Shown piece after piece: positions 9,299-17,884 of a DNA stretch of 64,000 nt (position 1 is its first letter; the number at the start of each line of letters is the position of its first letter). A model generated the notes under the pieces. It was not told the DNA's origin, ran no database searches, and was given only the letters and a program-made list of their open reading frames with translations. The stretch is from Corynebacterium wankanglinii (GTDB lineage: Bacteria; Actinomycetota; Actinomycetes; Mycobacteriales; Mycobacteriaceae): positions 496,001 through 560,000 of the forward strand of contig CP061031.1 in assembly GCA_014490595.1 (NCBI GenBank), read 5' to 3'. The translations under genes and the position numbers were made by a program.

Positions 9299-9742
9299 AT
9301 GTCTACTTACCACCCGAAGAGCGGTGACATCACCCGTAAGTGGTACGTCATCGACGCAACCGACGTGGTGCTGGGCAAGCTTGCTTCCACCGTTGCAGAT
9401 ATCCTGCGCGGAAAGCACAAGCCGCAGTACGCGCCGAACGTTGACACCGGCGACCACGTCATCGTGATCAACGCCGACAAGATCCACATCTCCTCCAACA
9501 AGCGCGACCGCGAGATGCGTTACCGCCACTCCGGTTACCCGGGTGGTCTGAAGTCCATGACCCTGGGTCGCGCACTGGACGAGCGTCCGGATCGCGTGAT
9601 CGAGGAAGCTGTCAAGGGCATGATGCCGCACAACAAGCTTTCCCGTCAGTCCATCAAGAAGCTGCACGTCTTCGTCGGTGCCGAGCACCCGTACGCTGGC
9701 CAGCAGCCGGAAACCTACGAGTTTAAGCAGGTGGCACAGTAA
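9299..9742 (+). CDS. rplM: 50S ribosomal protein L13
   Basis: L13 is an early-assembling protein of the large ribosomal subunit. The 147-residue product has the normal family length and conserved segments such as [16 protein letters not shown] near the N-terminus and [19 protein letters not shown] near the C-terminus. ATG 9299 follows AAGGAG by six bases; another ATG at 9295 is out of frame. The TAA stop overlaps the rpsI ATG (TAATG), the standard rplM-rpsI coupling. Codon use is strongly biased, as expected for a highly expressed gene. Confidence 0.97.
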   Translation: MSTYHPKSGDITRKWYVIDATDVVLGKLASTVADILRGKHKPQYAPNVDTGDHVIVINADKIHISSNKRDREMRYRHSGYPGGLKSMTLGRALDERPDRVIEEAVKGMMPHNKLSRQSIKKLHVFVGAEHPYAGQQPETYEFKQVAQ

Positions 9743-10290
9743 TGACCGAGCCGAACAACTTCGAGAACACCGCCGCTGAGGACCTGGGCACCGACGTCGA
9801 CGCCGCAACCGCCGCGACCGAGGAGTTCAACTACACCATCGGCGACGCGATCGCCCCCGAGGTCGACGCGACTGAGGAGACCGCTGAGGTTGCCCCGCTG
9901 CACGAGGGCCCGATCCAGACCGTTGGCCGCCGTAAGCGCGCCATCGCTCGCGTGACCGTCGTCGAGGGCGAGGGCAAGATCACCGTCAACGGCCGCGAGT
10001 TCGAGGAGTACTTCCCGAACAAGCTGCACCAGCAGGACATCCTCACCCCGTTGACCCTGCTCGAGCGCGAGGGCCAGTTTGACATCAAGGCCAACATCTC
10101 CGGTGGCGGCCCGACCGGCCAGTCCGGTGCTCTGCGCCTGGCTATCGCCCGTGCGCTGAACATCTACAACCCGGCTGAGCGCCCGACCCTGAAGAAGGCA
10201 GGCTTGCTCACCCGTGACGCCCGTGCCGTGGAGCGTAAGAAGGCTGGTCTACACAAGGCCCGTCGCGCACCGCAGTACTCCAAGCGTTAA
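9742..10290 (+). CDS. rpsI: 30S ribosomal protein S9
   Basis: S9 contacts the P-site tRNA with its basic C-terminal tail, seen here as RRAPQYSKR. The 182-residue product has a roughly 50-residue acidic N-terminal extension before the conserved core begins at about residue 60 ([11 protein letters not shown]); similar extensions are known in actinobacterial S9. Core motifs [13 protein letters not shown] and [13 protein letters not shown] are intact. The start codon overlaps the rplM stop. The downstream neighbour is convergent, only 17 bases away. Confidence 0.97.
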   Translation: MTEPNNFENTAAEDLGTDVDAATAATEEFNYTIGDAIAPEVDATEETAEVAPLHEGPIQTVGRRKRAIARVTVVEGEGKITVNGREFEEYFPNKLHQQDILTPLTLLEREGQFDIKANISGGGPTGQSGALRLAIARALNIYNPAERPTLKKAGLLTRDARAVERKKAGLHKARRAPQYSKR

Positions 10291-10307
10291 TCGCTTCTGC
10301 GCGCGCG

Positions 10308-11432
10308 TTATTCGCCGTCGTCCGTTTTTGGGCGGCGGCGTTTGCTGTTTTTGGGGGTGTTTGCGTTAGCGGTTGGGGCCGAAGAGTTGGTTGAGTGCTC
10401 CTCGGTTGGTGTTTGTGTGGTGGTCCGGGTTGGTGAGGCCCATATGGGTGCGCCGCGGTCCATGGTGATGCGTCCGCGTTTGCGCCGTGTTGGGTCATCA
10501 TCGTTGACGCGGTTGTGGTAGCGGCATAGCGGGGCAAGATTGTCCAGGTTGGTCTCACCACCGTGTTGCCACGGTGTGACGTGGTGCGTCTGGCACGCGT
10601 ATGCGCCGTGGCGGCAGCCGGGAAACGCGCACACCGGGGAAACCATCGCGGCAAGGTCGCGCTGCTTCTGGTTGGCCAAGCGTTTCGTGCGGTAGAGGTT
10701 CACCGCCCCGTGTGTGGGGTGGAACGCGGCGACTTCCAGTGCGTGACCGAACTCGTGCTGCAGGTATTCGGCCCCGGTCATGGTGGTGCCGTCGGTGAGC
10801 ACCAGTTCGATCTCGTCGCCGGCACCGGCCAGGATGCGCATGTGGGCGTCGATGGGCACCATCACGATCGGCCGGGGTGCGGCAGCGACAACACCGCCGG
10901 TGTCGCCGTCGAGGATGCGCCAGAATTCTTGTTCCATTTGGGGTGCGGCCGGTGTGGTGGGGTCGAGGTTTTGGCGCAGGCGGTGTTCTAAGTCGGCGGC
11001 GTTGCTGTCGGTGGTGTCGATGGTGATGCGTGCCCGGCCGTTGCTCGGCCGGGAGAAGGCGACCTGCTTTTTCTTCGGGGTGGTATCAGCGGGGATGAGT
11101 TCGCGTGCGGCGCGTTCAATCGCGCGGTACCCGCCGCGCACCTTGAGGAGTTCCAGGCGCAGCCGCCACCGCTCGGCCGTGTCTTTGACCCCGCTGATGC
11201 GCCGTTCGATCAGTGCGAGCTCGTCGATGGAAAACCCGTGAGCTTTCTGCGCGGCGAGGGCTTGCTTGCGGGTGAATTTCGTTGTTCCGTAGTAGACGTC
11301 CTGCATCGCCGCCCATGCGCGGGCGCGCTCTGGTGCCATGCCGGCAGCCAGTGCGACAGACAGGTCGAAGTGCCGCAGTGTCTCCATGGATTCTGCGGCC
11401 ATCGCCTGGATCAGTGCGTCGAACGGGTTCAT
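10308..11432 (-). CDS. DUF222/HNH endonuclease domain protein
   Basis: The 374-residue protein has an N-terminal DUF222-like helical region (about 1-230) and a C-terminal HNH motif: CAFPGCRHGAYACQTHHVTP, then an Asn-rich strand and LAPLCRYHNRVNDD. It contains the two Cys pairs and the His-Asn-His residues expected for metal-dependent nuclease activity. Such genes are repeated in many actinobacterial genomes and their biological role is unclear. The C-terminus is low complexity (Thr, Asn, Lys, Arg). ATG 11432 is chosen; an in-frame GTG at 11450 would add six residues. It sits alone between rpsI and glmM and is transcribed against both. Confidence 0.8.
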   Translation of the reverse strand: MNPFDALIQAMAAESMETLRHFDLSVALAAGMAPERARAWAAMQDVYYGTTKFTRKQALAAQKAHGFSIDELALIERRISGVKDTAERWRLRLELLKVRGGYRAIERAARELIPADTTPKKKQVAFSRPSNGRARITIDTTDSNAADLEHRLRQNLDPTTPAAPQMEQEFWRILDGDTGGVVAAAPRPIVMVPIDAHMRILAGAGDEIELVLTDGTTMTGAEYLQHEFGHALEVAAFHPTHGAVNLYRTKRLANQKQRDLAAMVSPVCAFPGCRHGAYACQTHHVTPWQHGGETNLDNLAPLCRYHNRVNDDDPTRRKRGRITMDRGAPIWASPTRTTTQTPTEEHSTNSSAPTANANTPKNSKRRRPKTDDGE

Positions 11433-11561
11433 ACCCGGCACACTAACCACCCCGCAACCCCACCGCCGCCACCCCTGTGGAATTCGCGCACCCGCCCCTG
11501 TGGAAAACGGGTAATCTCCCAGTTAGAAAGGGGTGGCGAAGCGATCGTCGATAGGCAAGTG

Positions 11562-11574
11562 CATAATTGTGCGC
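11562..11574 (+). promoter_or_regulatory. Leaderless promoter of glmM
   Basis: A -10 hexamer CATAAT at 11562-11567 lies exactly seven bases before ATG 11575 and there is no Shine-Dalgarno sequence, so transcription probably starts at the A of the start codon. A copy of the dispersed GCYTATCGACG motif (reverse, 11546-11556) lies just upstream. Confidence 0.5.
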
Positions 11575-12916
11575 ATGACTCGATTGTTCGGAACTGACGG
11601 TGTCCGCGGCCTGGCAAATGAGGCCCTCACCGCATCGCTCGCACTCAAGCTCGGCGCCGCTGCGGCGACGGTGCTGACGAAGGATCGCGGCTCAGAAAAA
11701 CGCCGCCCGATCGCGCTGATCGGCCGCGATCCGCGCGTTTCCGGCGAGATGCTTGCAGCCGCGATGGCGGCTGGTATGGCGTCGAAGGGTGTCGACGTAC
11801 TGCGGGTCGGCGTCATCCCCACCCCGGGCTTGGCGTTTCTCACCGATGACTACGGTGCGGACATCGGCGTGATGATTTCGGCGTCCCAAACCCCATGCCC
11901 GATAACGGCATCAAGTTCTTCGCCGCGGGCGGCAAGAAGCTCCCGGACGATATCGAGGACGAAATCGAACGCGCCATGGCCGTGCTGGAGGAAACCGGCC
12001 CGACCGGCACCGCCATCGGACGCGTGATCGAAGAGGCACCGGACGCCCAGGAGCGCTACCTCGCGCACCTGAACGAGGCGATCGGGCAGAGCCTGAGCGG
12101 CATCAAGGTCGTGGTGGATTGCGCCAATGGTGCCGCCTCCGAGGTCGCGCCGAAGGCCTACGCTGTCGCGGGCGCCGAGGTGACGGCCATCCACAACACT
12201 CCGAACGCCTACAACATCAACGATGGCTCCGGTTCCACCCACATGGACCAGATTCAGGCCGCCGTGGTCGAGTACGGCGCGGATTTGGGGCTTGCACACG
12301 ACGGCGACGCAGACCGCTGCCTGGCCGTGGACGCGCAGGGCAACATCGTCGACGGCGACCAAATCATGGCGATCCTGGCTACCGGTATGAAGGAATCCAA
12401 CTCGCTGAAAGACAACACGCTGGTGGCCACTGTCATGAGTAACCTCGGTCTGAAACTCGCCATGGAGCGCGAGGGCATCGCGGTGCGAGAGACGAAGGTG
12501 GGCGACCGGTACGTGCTCGAGGAGCTCGGCCGCGGCGACTTCTCGCTCGGTGGCGAACAGTCCGGCCACATCGTCGTGCCTGCGCAGGCGACGACCGGCG
12601 ACGGTGTCCTATCCGGCCTGATGCTCATGGAACGCATGGCGGAGACCGGCAAATCTCTCGCGGAGCTTGCCAGCGTGATGTCGGTGCTGCCGCAGACTCT
12701 GATCAACGTCCCGGTGTCCAACAAGGCGCTGATCCTCGACGACGCTTCGGTCAAGGACGCCATCGCCGAGGCCGAGGCTGAGTTGGGCGATTCCGGCCGC
12801 GTGCTGCTGCGCCCCTCGGGTACGGAGAGCTGTTCCGCGTCATGGTGGAGGCTGCGGAGGAGGAGCAGGCGCGCAAGGTCGCCGGCCGCCTCGCGGCGGT
12901 GGTCGCGGCCGTGTAG
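11575..12916 (+). pseudogene. glmM: Phosphoglucosamine mutase, two apparent frameshifts
   Basis: GlmM converts glucosamine-6-phosphate to glucosamine-1-phosphate for peptidoglycan synthesis. The start ([15 protein letters not shown]) and middle ([14 protein letters not shown] metal loop, GEQSGHIV substrate loop) are typical. The frame breaks in the catalytic phosphoserine loop: the sequence reads SASQTPCP where SASHNPMP is expected, consistent with one base lost near 11887-11890. It breaks again near 12827-12830, just after the phosphate-binding RPSGTE, and the remaining C-terminus is readable in a third frame to TAG 12914-12916. Restoring both bases gives 447 residues, the exact family length. 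As glmM is normally essential and no second copy is visible here, base-calling errors are the likelier cause. Confidence 0.85.
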
Positions 12917-13023
12917 GTTTGCTCACGGAAAAGTTTTTTGCCCCGGTGGGGAACCGCCGGGGTGTTGGGGGAGTCTAAGTAAAGGTAAGACAGTTCAACT
13001 GCGAACCTTTCGGGGGTGGGCAT

Positions 13024-13359
13024 ATGACACATGCTGGGGCGCTAGACATCGACATCGATGCCGTGCGCGAGCGTTACTCTGCAGCCATAGCGGCGTACCG
13101 CGACACTTCGTTGGTTTTGGAGCGGCAGCGCCTGGACGTGGCCGCCTCCGCCTTTGGTGCGGGTTTCGAGCGCGAGGGCCAGCGGATCACGGACGCGTTG
13201 GAGGCGCTGCACGAGACGTCCAAGCGTTTCCTCGCGGCGCGCGGGCAGAACTGGGAGCAGGTGCTCCTGCTTAGCGACGCCACGGTGGCCGCCGATCAAC
13301 TCTCCGCCGACTATCTGGGTGGCGTCCGCGGCGAGGCCGGTGGGGTGATGGGCGCATGA
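13024..13359 (+). CDS. Hypothetical helical protein, first gene of a three-gene operon
   Basis: The 111-residue product is predicted to be mostly alpha-helical, has no signal peptide or membrane segment, and is close in size to ESX-type small proteins, but it has no clear WXG turn (only RGQNWEQVL late in the chain). ATG 13024 follows a G-rich stretch that could serve as ribosome binding site. The stop overlaps the next gene's start (ATGATGA). The family is not recognised. Size, helix content and a partner with a Pro-rich tail suggest a link to secretion or the envelope, but this is inference only. Confidence 0.68.
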   Translation: MTHAGALDIDIDAVRERYSAAIAAYRDTSLVLERQRLDVAASAFGAGFEREGQRITDALEALHETSKRFLAARGQNWEQVLLLSDATVAADQLSADYLGGVRGEAGGVMGA

Positions 13360-14447
13360 TGACCGCGGTGAGAGACGACGTCAGGTCGCTGGTGGACGCT
13401 GTCGAATTAGCGCCGGACGTAGGTCCGGGGCAGCGCGCCGCGGTGCACGGATTGGCTGGTGAGCTGCTTGAGCAGGTTGCGCAGACGGAAGGGCTGGATC
13501 TCAGTGCTTTCCTGCGCGTCGGTGCGCGTTTGTCCGCCGGGTGCGACCGGCCGGACACACCCGCGAGGACCTGCTCGTGCGACGACAGTGCCTGGTTCGA
13601 CGAGGTAGGCATCCGCGAGCGGGAGCGCCGCGACGAAGCCCGCGAGTCCGAGCATTTCGAGCGCACGCGGGAAGTTGGCGAGAGTATCGGGCAATGCGGC
13701 GAGGCGATTACGGAGGTAGTGTCCACTGCAGAAACGGCCCTGCGTGAACTGCTCGCACCGGCTAAACGCATGTTGGACATCGTGTTGAACTGCGGGATTA
13801 GCCAACTCGTTCAGTCCGCGGTGGACGTGGTAATTGAGGCGTTGCGCTGCGCCCGCGAGACCGCCAGCGACCGCAACTGCGTCATCCGCGAGTGTTTGGG
13901 CGAGGTTGCGACGCGGGTCGACGCTGCCGCGGCTAGCCAGCCTGCTGAACCAGTGGACTTTGGGGAAAAGGGGCGCTCGCTTTGCGACGTCGCTACGCGC
14001 CCAGCCGCCACCTCCACAACCGCCGGCACCGGGCTGGGGCTCGACCTGACGCTGGAGGCGAAGCTGCGCATCGAGCCGTGCACGCTGGTCGGCACATTGG
14101 GTGCGGCCGGGGCCGGCGCGGCAATTGGGGCGCTGGAGTGCATCACTTCTGTCCAGCAGGAGTGCCCGCCGCCGGAACCGCCGGAGCGAGAGCCAGAACC
14201 AGAACCCGAGCCAGAACCGGAGCCTGAGCCCGAGCCTGGGCCGCCACCGCCGCCACCGCCGCCACCGCCGACCCCGGTCGAAAATGGCGTGATTGCGCCG
14301 CCTCCAGAGCTGTCGCAGGTGGAGGAACCCGCGCCGCCGCCGAAGAAGCTTGAGCACCTGGGAACCCAGCCAGCGCAGGTTGGCGGGGACTCCGCCGGCG
14401 GGGGAGCAGCCGAACCGTGGGCAATGAAGAAATCAGGGGAGTGGTAG
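13356..14447 (+). CDS. Cys-rich protein with Glu-Pro repeat and polyproline tail
   Basis: The 363-residue product has three parts: a helical N-terminal region (about 1-130); a middle region with about a dozen scattered cysteines (TCSCDD, GQCGE, NCVIRECLGE, EPCTLV); and a low-complexity region from about residue 265 with alternating Pro-Glu followed by ten consecutive prolines, then a charged tail. A short Gly/Ala segment (about 247-262) is the only hydrophobic stretch and is weak as a membrane helix. Such extended Pro/Glu tracts often span cell walls. The start overlaps the preceding stop. No family or function is recognised; expression with its two neighbours is very likely. Confidence 0.68.
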   Translation: MMTAVRDDVRSLVDAVELAPDVGPGQRAAVHGLAGELLEQVAQTEGLDLSAFLRVGARLSAGCDRPDTPARTCSCDDSAWFDEVGIRERERRDEARESEHFERTREVGESIGQCGEAITEVVSTAETALRELLAPAKRMLDIVLNCGISQLVQSAVDVVIEALRCARETASDRNCVIRECLGEVATRVDAAAASQPAEPVDFGEKGRSLCDVATRPAATSTTAGTGLGLDLTLEAKLRIEPCTLVGTLGAAGAGAAIGALECITSVQQECPPPEPPEREPEPEPEPEPEPEPEPGPPPPPPPPPPTPVENGVIAPPPELSQVEEPAPPPKKLEHLGTQPAQVGGDSAGGGAAEPWAMKKSGEW

Positions 14448-14449
14448 AG

Positions 14450-14974
14450 ATGGATTTCGAAGAGTTTGTCGTCCAGTACCAGCGGCGCACCGCGAAGCGC
14501 ATGGCGGACTTCGAGGCGCTCATGAAAGAGACGCAGCAAAAAATGGAGATGACGGCGAAACACCATGCGCGAGCCCGGGAGACGTTGCCGCGGCAGCCGG
14601 TGACGGTGCCGCGTGGGGATTACAGCATGCCGCGTCCGCGTCGTAGCGCCGCGCAGAAAGCCCACAAGCAACAGCAGATCCAGGCAGTGCTGCGCGCGAT
14701 CGGCCCGAACGGGGAAACCCAGTCGCCTAAGAGGCGGGCGGCGTGCTTGCCGTTTAGAACAGGGAGAAGCTGGCGTTGTCGCGAGCCAGGCCAGCGGCCT
14801 CGGAGAGCTTCTCGCCGGTTAAAGACTCCACGCCGGAGCCTTCCGCCTCCGCCTCGGAGTAGGCGGAGTAGGACTTGTCACCGTCGAGCTGGTGGAGCAG
14901 ATACCCCACGAGCAGGCCGCGCACGGTTTCCTGCAGGCTACGGTCGGACTTGCCCAGGCCGAGGATCCGCTTGA
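14450..14974 (+). CDS. Hypothetical charged protein, 3' end uncertain
   Basis: ATG 14450 lies two bases after the preceding stop. The first about 95 residues look coding: charged, helical, rich in Lys, Arg, Gln and Met (AEALMKETQQKMEM-like helix, AAQKAHKQQQIQAVLRAIG). After about residue 95 (near 14735) the frame becomes an Arg/Pro/Ser-rich string that lies antisense to the convergent hydrolase gene and looks non-biological. One missing base upstream would move the frame to a TAA at 14728-14730 and give a protein of about 92 residues. The true product is therefore probably shorter than annotated. The family is unknown. Confidence 0.5.
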   Translation: MDFEEFVVQYQRRTAKRMADFEALMKETQQKMEMTAKHHARARETLPRQPVTVPRGDYSMPRPRRSAAQKAHKQQQIQAVLRAIGPNGETQSPKRRAACLPFRTGRSWRCREPGQRPRRASRRLKTPRRSLPPPPRSRRSRTCHRRAGGADTPRAGRARFPAGYGRTCPGRGSA

Positions 14975-15608
14975 CCATTGTGTCCTCGGAGAAGCTTTGC
15001 TGGTCGCCCTTCTTCGGCGCGCGGTACACCACCTCGCCGGCCCAGTTATAGGCCAACTTGGCGGGGTTGCCTGGGTCGAAGAGGGAATCGCCGTCCTTGC
15101 CCGGGCCGATCACCATGCCGGGGATGAAGAGATTGCGGGCGGCCTCCACCGCAGACGGTGCCACGTTTGCCGGGTACACCGCTGCGACGGCTTTGGCCTT
15201 AGAGTTGTCAACCGCTGCCAGCACTGCGGCGCCGCCGCCCATGCCGTGGCCCACAATGCCCAGCTTGCCGGGGGAGATGGAGATGTTGCCGTTGCCCAGT
15301 CGCACGCCCGCGAGGATCTGCATGGCGGTTTCCAGATCCGCGGCGAGTCCGCGGTGGTCGGGCTTGAAGCCGGTCTCGGTGTCCGGTGCCGCTACCGCGA
15401 TGCCCCAGCTTGCAAGGTGGCGCAGGGTGTCCTCGTAGGCGTCGATGCCCCGCAACCAATCGTGGCCGAACGCCACACCCGGCAAGTTCTTGCCTTCGGC
15501 GGGGGTGTACACCTTGCCGGGCAACCCGGTATAGCCCAGGTCGCCCTCCATGACGCGGTGCGGGCCACGCTTGGATAGGTCGGAGAGTTTCTTCAGCTTC
15601 GCAGACAC
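14754..15608 (-). CDS. Alpha/beta hydrolase fold protein lacking the nucleophile serine
   Basis: The 284-residue protein has the alpha/beta hydrolase layout of the dienelactone-hydrolase-like group: GVAFGHDWLRG oxyanion strand, a nucleophile elbow at KLGIVGHGMGGGAAVLA, and later Asp/His candidates. The elbow reads G-H-G-M-G, so the usual Ser/Cys nucleophile position holds Gly; catalysis by the standard triad seems unlikely unless another residue substitutes. GTG 15608 is preceded by TAAGAT exactly seven bases away (plus 15616-15621), which suggests a leaderless transcript. No signal peptide is visible. The substrate is unknown. Confidence 0.8.
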   Translation of the reverse strand: MSAKLKKLSDLSKRGPHRVMEGDLGYTGLPGKVYTPAEGKNLPGVAFGHDWLRGIDAYEDTLRHLASWGIAVAAPDTETGFKPDHRGLAADLETAMQILAGVRLGNGNISISPGKLGIVGHGMGGGAAVLAAVDNSKAKAVAAVYPANVAPSAVEAARNLFIPGMVIGPGKDGDSLFDPGNPAKLAYNWAGEVVYRAPKKGDQQSFSEDTMVKRILGLGKSDRSLQETVRGLLVGYLLHQLDGDKSYSAYSEAEAEGSGVESLTGEKLSEAAGLARDNASFSLF

Positions 15609-15683
15609 GCGGGCAATCTTACTGCAATACCGCGTGGGCTAGTGTGAGTCCGACATCGCAACCCGAAGCCGCGAGGAGGACAG

Positions 15684-16334
15684 ATGCTCGGAGCGCTGCA
15701 GCTGGCGTTCATCGATTCGGTGAATCTGCTCCTCATCGGGGTCATCGTCGCTGTCGGGATCGCCGCGCGCCAGCACTACGCCAAAACTACGGCGCTGCTT
15801 ATCGCCGGCGACTGGTGCGGGGTGGCGGGCTTGGCTCTGCTCATGCTGGTCATTTTCGACGGTCTTGGGCCGGTGGTGCAGCGCTTTGTGGAGGGCCCCG
15901 TTTTTGGCGTCCTCCTCATCGCCACTGGTGTCCTCACTGCGGTGCTGGCTATGCGCGGCGGCGATAACGCATCGCTGACGCAAAGGATCATGCGCCCGCT
16001 TGCCACGCCGGGTCCGGCCACGGTGCTCACCGGGGTGGTGCTCGGTCTGATCCAGTCCGCCACCTCCGTTCCGTTCTATGGCGGGTTGGCGCTGCTCTCG
16101 GCTGCCGGGATTGACGCCCAGGTGCGTTATGCCACGATTCCTCTCTACGCCACGGTCGCCTTGTCCCTTCCCACGCTGACGGCGCTGGCCGTGGGCTGGG
16201 TCCGGGCCAAACCGGGCAGTGCTGCCGCCCGCGGTTTTGCCTGGGCTCGTGCTCATCCCGAGCCGGTCACTGCTGGGGCGACGTGGGCTGTCGCCGTCCT
16301 GCTCGTCGTGCTCGGCGTGACCCACATGATGTAA
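15684..16334 (+). CDS. GAP family integral membrane protein
   Basis: The 216-residue protein has about six membrane segments (about 5-25, 36-58, 68-88, 110-130, 146-165, 193-213). The start (LGALQLAFIDSVNLLLIGV) resembles the GAP/Sap-like family whose mycobacterial members assist export of surface glycolipids; this assignment rests on resemblance only. ATG 15684 has a good GAGGAGGACAG ribosome binding site. The gene lies divergent from the hydrolase and 7 bases before alr, with which it may be cotranscribed. Confidence 0.7.
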   Translation: MLGALQLAFIDSVNLLLIGVIVAVGIAARQHYAKTTALLIAGDWCGVAGLALLMLVIFDGLGPVVQRFVEGPVFGVLLIATGVLTAVLAMRGGDNASLTQRIMRPLATPGPATVLTGVVLGLIQSATSVPFYGGLALLSAAGIDAQVRYATIPLYATVALSLPTLTALAVGWVRAKPGSAAARGFAWARAHPEPVTAGATWAVAVLLVVLGVTHMM

Positions 16335-16341
16335 TAGCCCC

Positions 16342-17409
16342 GTGCTCACATCAACCATCGACCTTGACGCCATCGCGCACAACACCCGCATGCTGCGCGC
16401 GCACACGGAAGCGCAACTGATGTGCGTGGTGAAGGCAGACGCTTACAACCACGGTGTGGAGCGCTGCGTGCCGGTGATGGAGGACAACGGCGCCGATGCG
16501 TTTGGGGTGGCTACGTTCGCTGAGGCGCGCCGGGTGCGCGGGCTCACCAGCAAGCCGGTGCTGGCCTGGTTGTGGGACGTGGGCGAGGACATCCCGGAGG
16601 GCGTCGACGTCGGTGTCCCTTCGGTCGCGCACTTGCGCTCGCTTATCGACGCCCCTTCGGCCCCCACCATCTACCTCAAAGTCGACACGGGGATGCACCG
16701 TTCCGGCATTGACGAAAAGCGCTGGGGGGAGGCGTACGCGCTCGCCGCGTCGGCGGAGCGGCAGGGCAAATGCACCGTTGCGGGGTTGATGACGCACCTG
16801 TCGTGCGCGGACGACCCCTCCGACCCGTACACGGACGTGCAGGCCGCCGCTTTTCGCCGCGCTATTGCGCAGGCTCGCCAGGAAGGGCTCGCCGTGGAGC
16901 GCAACCATATGGCTAACTCGCCGGCGACCTGGACCCGACCCGACCTGCACTTCGACATGGTGCGCCCGGGGTTGAGCCTGTATGGCCTGGAGCCGGTGGA
17001 TGGTCTCGACCACGGGCTGAAACCGGCCATGACCTGGTCGGCGCCAGTTGTAACGGTCAAGCCCATGCGCAAAGGCGAGGCCACCAGCTACGCCCGGACT
17101 TGGGTGGCTCCAGAGGACGGGTTTAGCGCAGTCGTGCCGGCCGGCTACGCGGACGGGGTGCAGCGCGCCTGGCAGGGCGCGCTCGAGGTTGCTATCGGTG
17201 GGCGCGCGTATCCGCAGGTCGGACGCGTCTCCATGGACCAGATCGTCGTCTGGCTCGGCGACAACGCGGCGCACGTGGCACCCGGCGACGAGGCGGTGCT
17301 GTTCGGCGACGCCTCCGCCTTGGCAAAGCGGGCCGGCACCATCAATTACGAGGTGGTGTGCGCGCCGCGCGGCCGCACCACGCGGACCTATATCGGTGAG
17401 GGGCAGTAG
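16342..17409 (+). CDS. alr: Alanine racemase
   Basis: Alr interconverts L- and D-alanine for peptidoglycan. The 355-residue PLP enzyme starts at GTG 16342. The PLP lysine is Lys31 in the conserved VVKADAYNHG segment; other family motifs are KVDTGMHRSG, the HMANSPA strand, VRPGLSLYG and the C-terminal VVPAGYADGVQR and RVSMDQIVVW. The fold is an N-terminal barrel and a C-terminal beta domain. The stop TAG is immediately followed by the ATG of tsaE, showing an operon with the t6A genes. The dispersed GCYTATCGACG motif occurs at 16641-16651, encoding SLIDA with the uncommon CTT codon. Confidence 0.95.
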   Translation: MLTSTIDLDAIAHNTRMLRAHTEAQLMCVVKADAYNHGVERCVPVMEDNGADAFGVATFAEARRVRGLTSKPVLAWLWDVGEDIPEGVDVGVPSVAHLRSLIDAPSAPTIYLKVDTGMHRSGIDEKRWGEAYALAASAERQGKCTVAGLMTHLSCADDPSDPYTDVQAAAFRRAIAQARQEGLAVERNHMANSPATWTRPDLHFDMVRPGLSLYGLEPVDGLDHGLKPAMTWSAPVVTVKPMRKGEATSYARTWVAPEDGFSAVVPAGYADGVQRAWQGALEVAIGGRAYPQVGRVSMDQIVVWLGDNAAHVAPGDEAVLFGDASALAKRAGTINYEVVCAPRGRTTRTYIGEGQ

Positions 17410-17874
17410 ATGAGGAACAGTTTTCCAGCCCGGGGTGAGCGGGTGTGTGGCGGAGCCGTCGATACGCAGGCGCTCGGCGAAGAGATGGGTGCGGCGCTCG
17501 AGGCCGGGGACCTTGTTGTCCTCGAGGGCCCGCTCGGCGCGGGCAAGACCACCTTCACGCAGGGCATTGCGAAGGGGATGGGCGTCAAGGGCAGGGTGAC
17601 GTCGCCGACGTTTGTGATTGCGCGTCAGCATGCGTCGCTAAGCGGTGGCCCCGCGCTCGTCCATGTGGACGCGTACCGGCTCGGCAGCGACCTCGGCGAG
17701 CTCGACGCCCTCGACCTAGACACAGACCTCGAAGACGCGGTCGTGGTTGCCGAATGGGGCGGCGGGCTGGTGGAGCAGCTCGCCGACAGCTACATCCACG
17801 TTTCGTTGGATCGCCACACCCACTCGGCGACGGAGGCGCGCATTATCTCCTGGCGTGTCGTGGGCGGGATGTAG
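17410..17874 (+). CDS. tsaE: tRNA N6-threonylcarbamoyladenosine biosynthesis ATPase TsaE
   Basis: TsaE is the ATPase that helps TsaB-TsaD attach threonylcarbamoyl to A37 of ANN-decoding tRNAs. The 154-residue product has Walker A GPLGAGKTT (40-48), the TSPTFVIA switch segment, an HVDAYRL strand and a VAEWGG Walker B-like motif. The ATG follows directly on the alr stop. Its own stop TAG forms part of the probable -10 element (TAGGCT) of the next gene. The operon with tsaB, rimI and tsaD is the usual arrangement. Confidence 0.94.
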   Translation: MRNSFPARGERVCGGAVDTQALGEEMGAALEAGDLVVLEGPLGAGKTTFTQGIAKGMGVKGRVTSPTFVIARQHASLSGGPALVHVDAYRLGSDLGELDALDLDTDLEDAVVVAEWGGGLVEQLADSYIHVSLDRHTHSATEARIISWRVVGGM

Positions 17875-17884
17875 GCTTACTTTC

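Noticed and set aside
10308..11432. HNH gene as part of a homing element or intron
   Set aside because: The flanking genes rpsI and glmM are separate complete loci with no intron boundaries; the family is a common chromosomal DUF222/HNH type.
12940..12965. Hairpin CCCCGG/CCGGGG after glmM
   Set aside because: The stem is short, without a T-tract on either strand, so it does not qualify as an intrinsic terminator.
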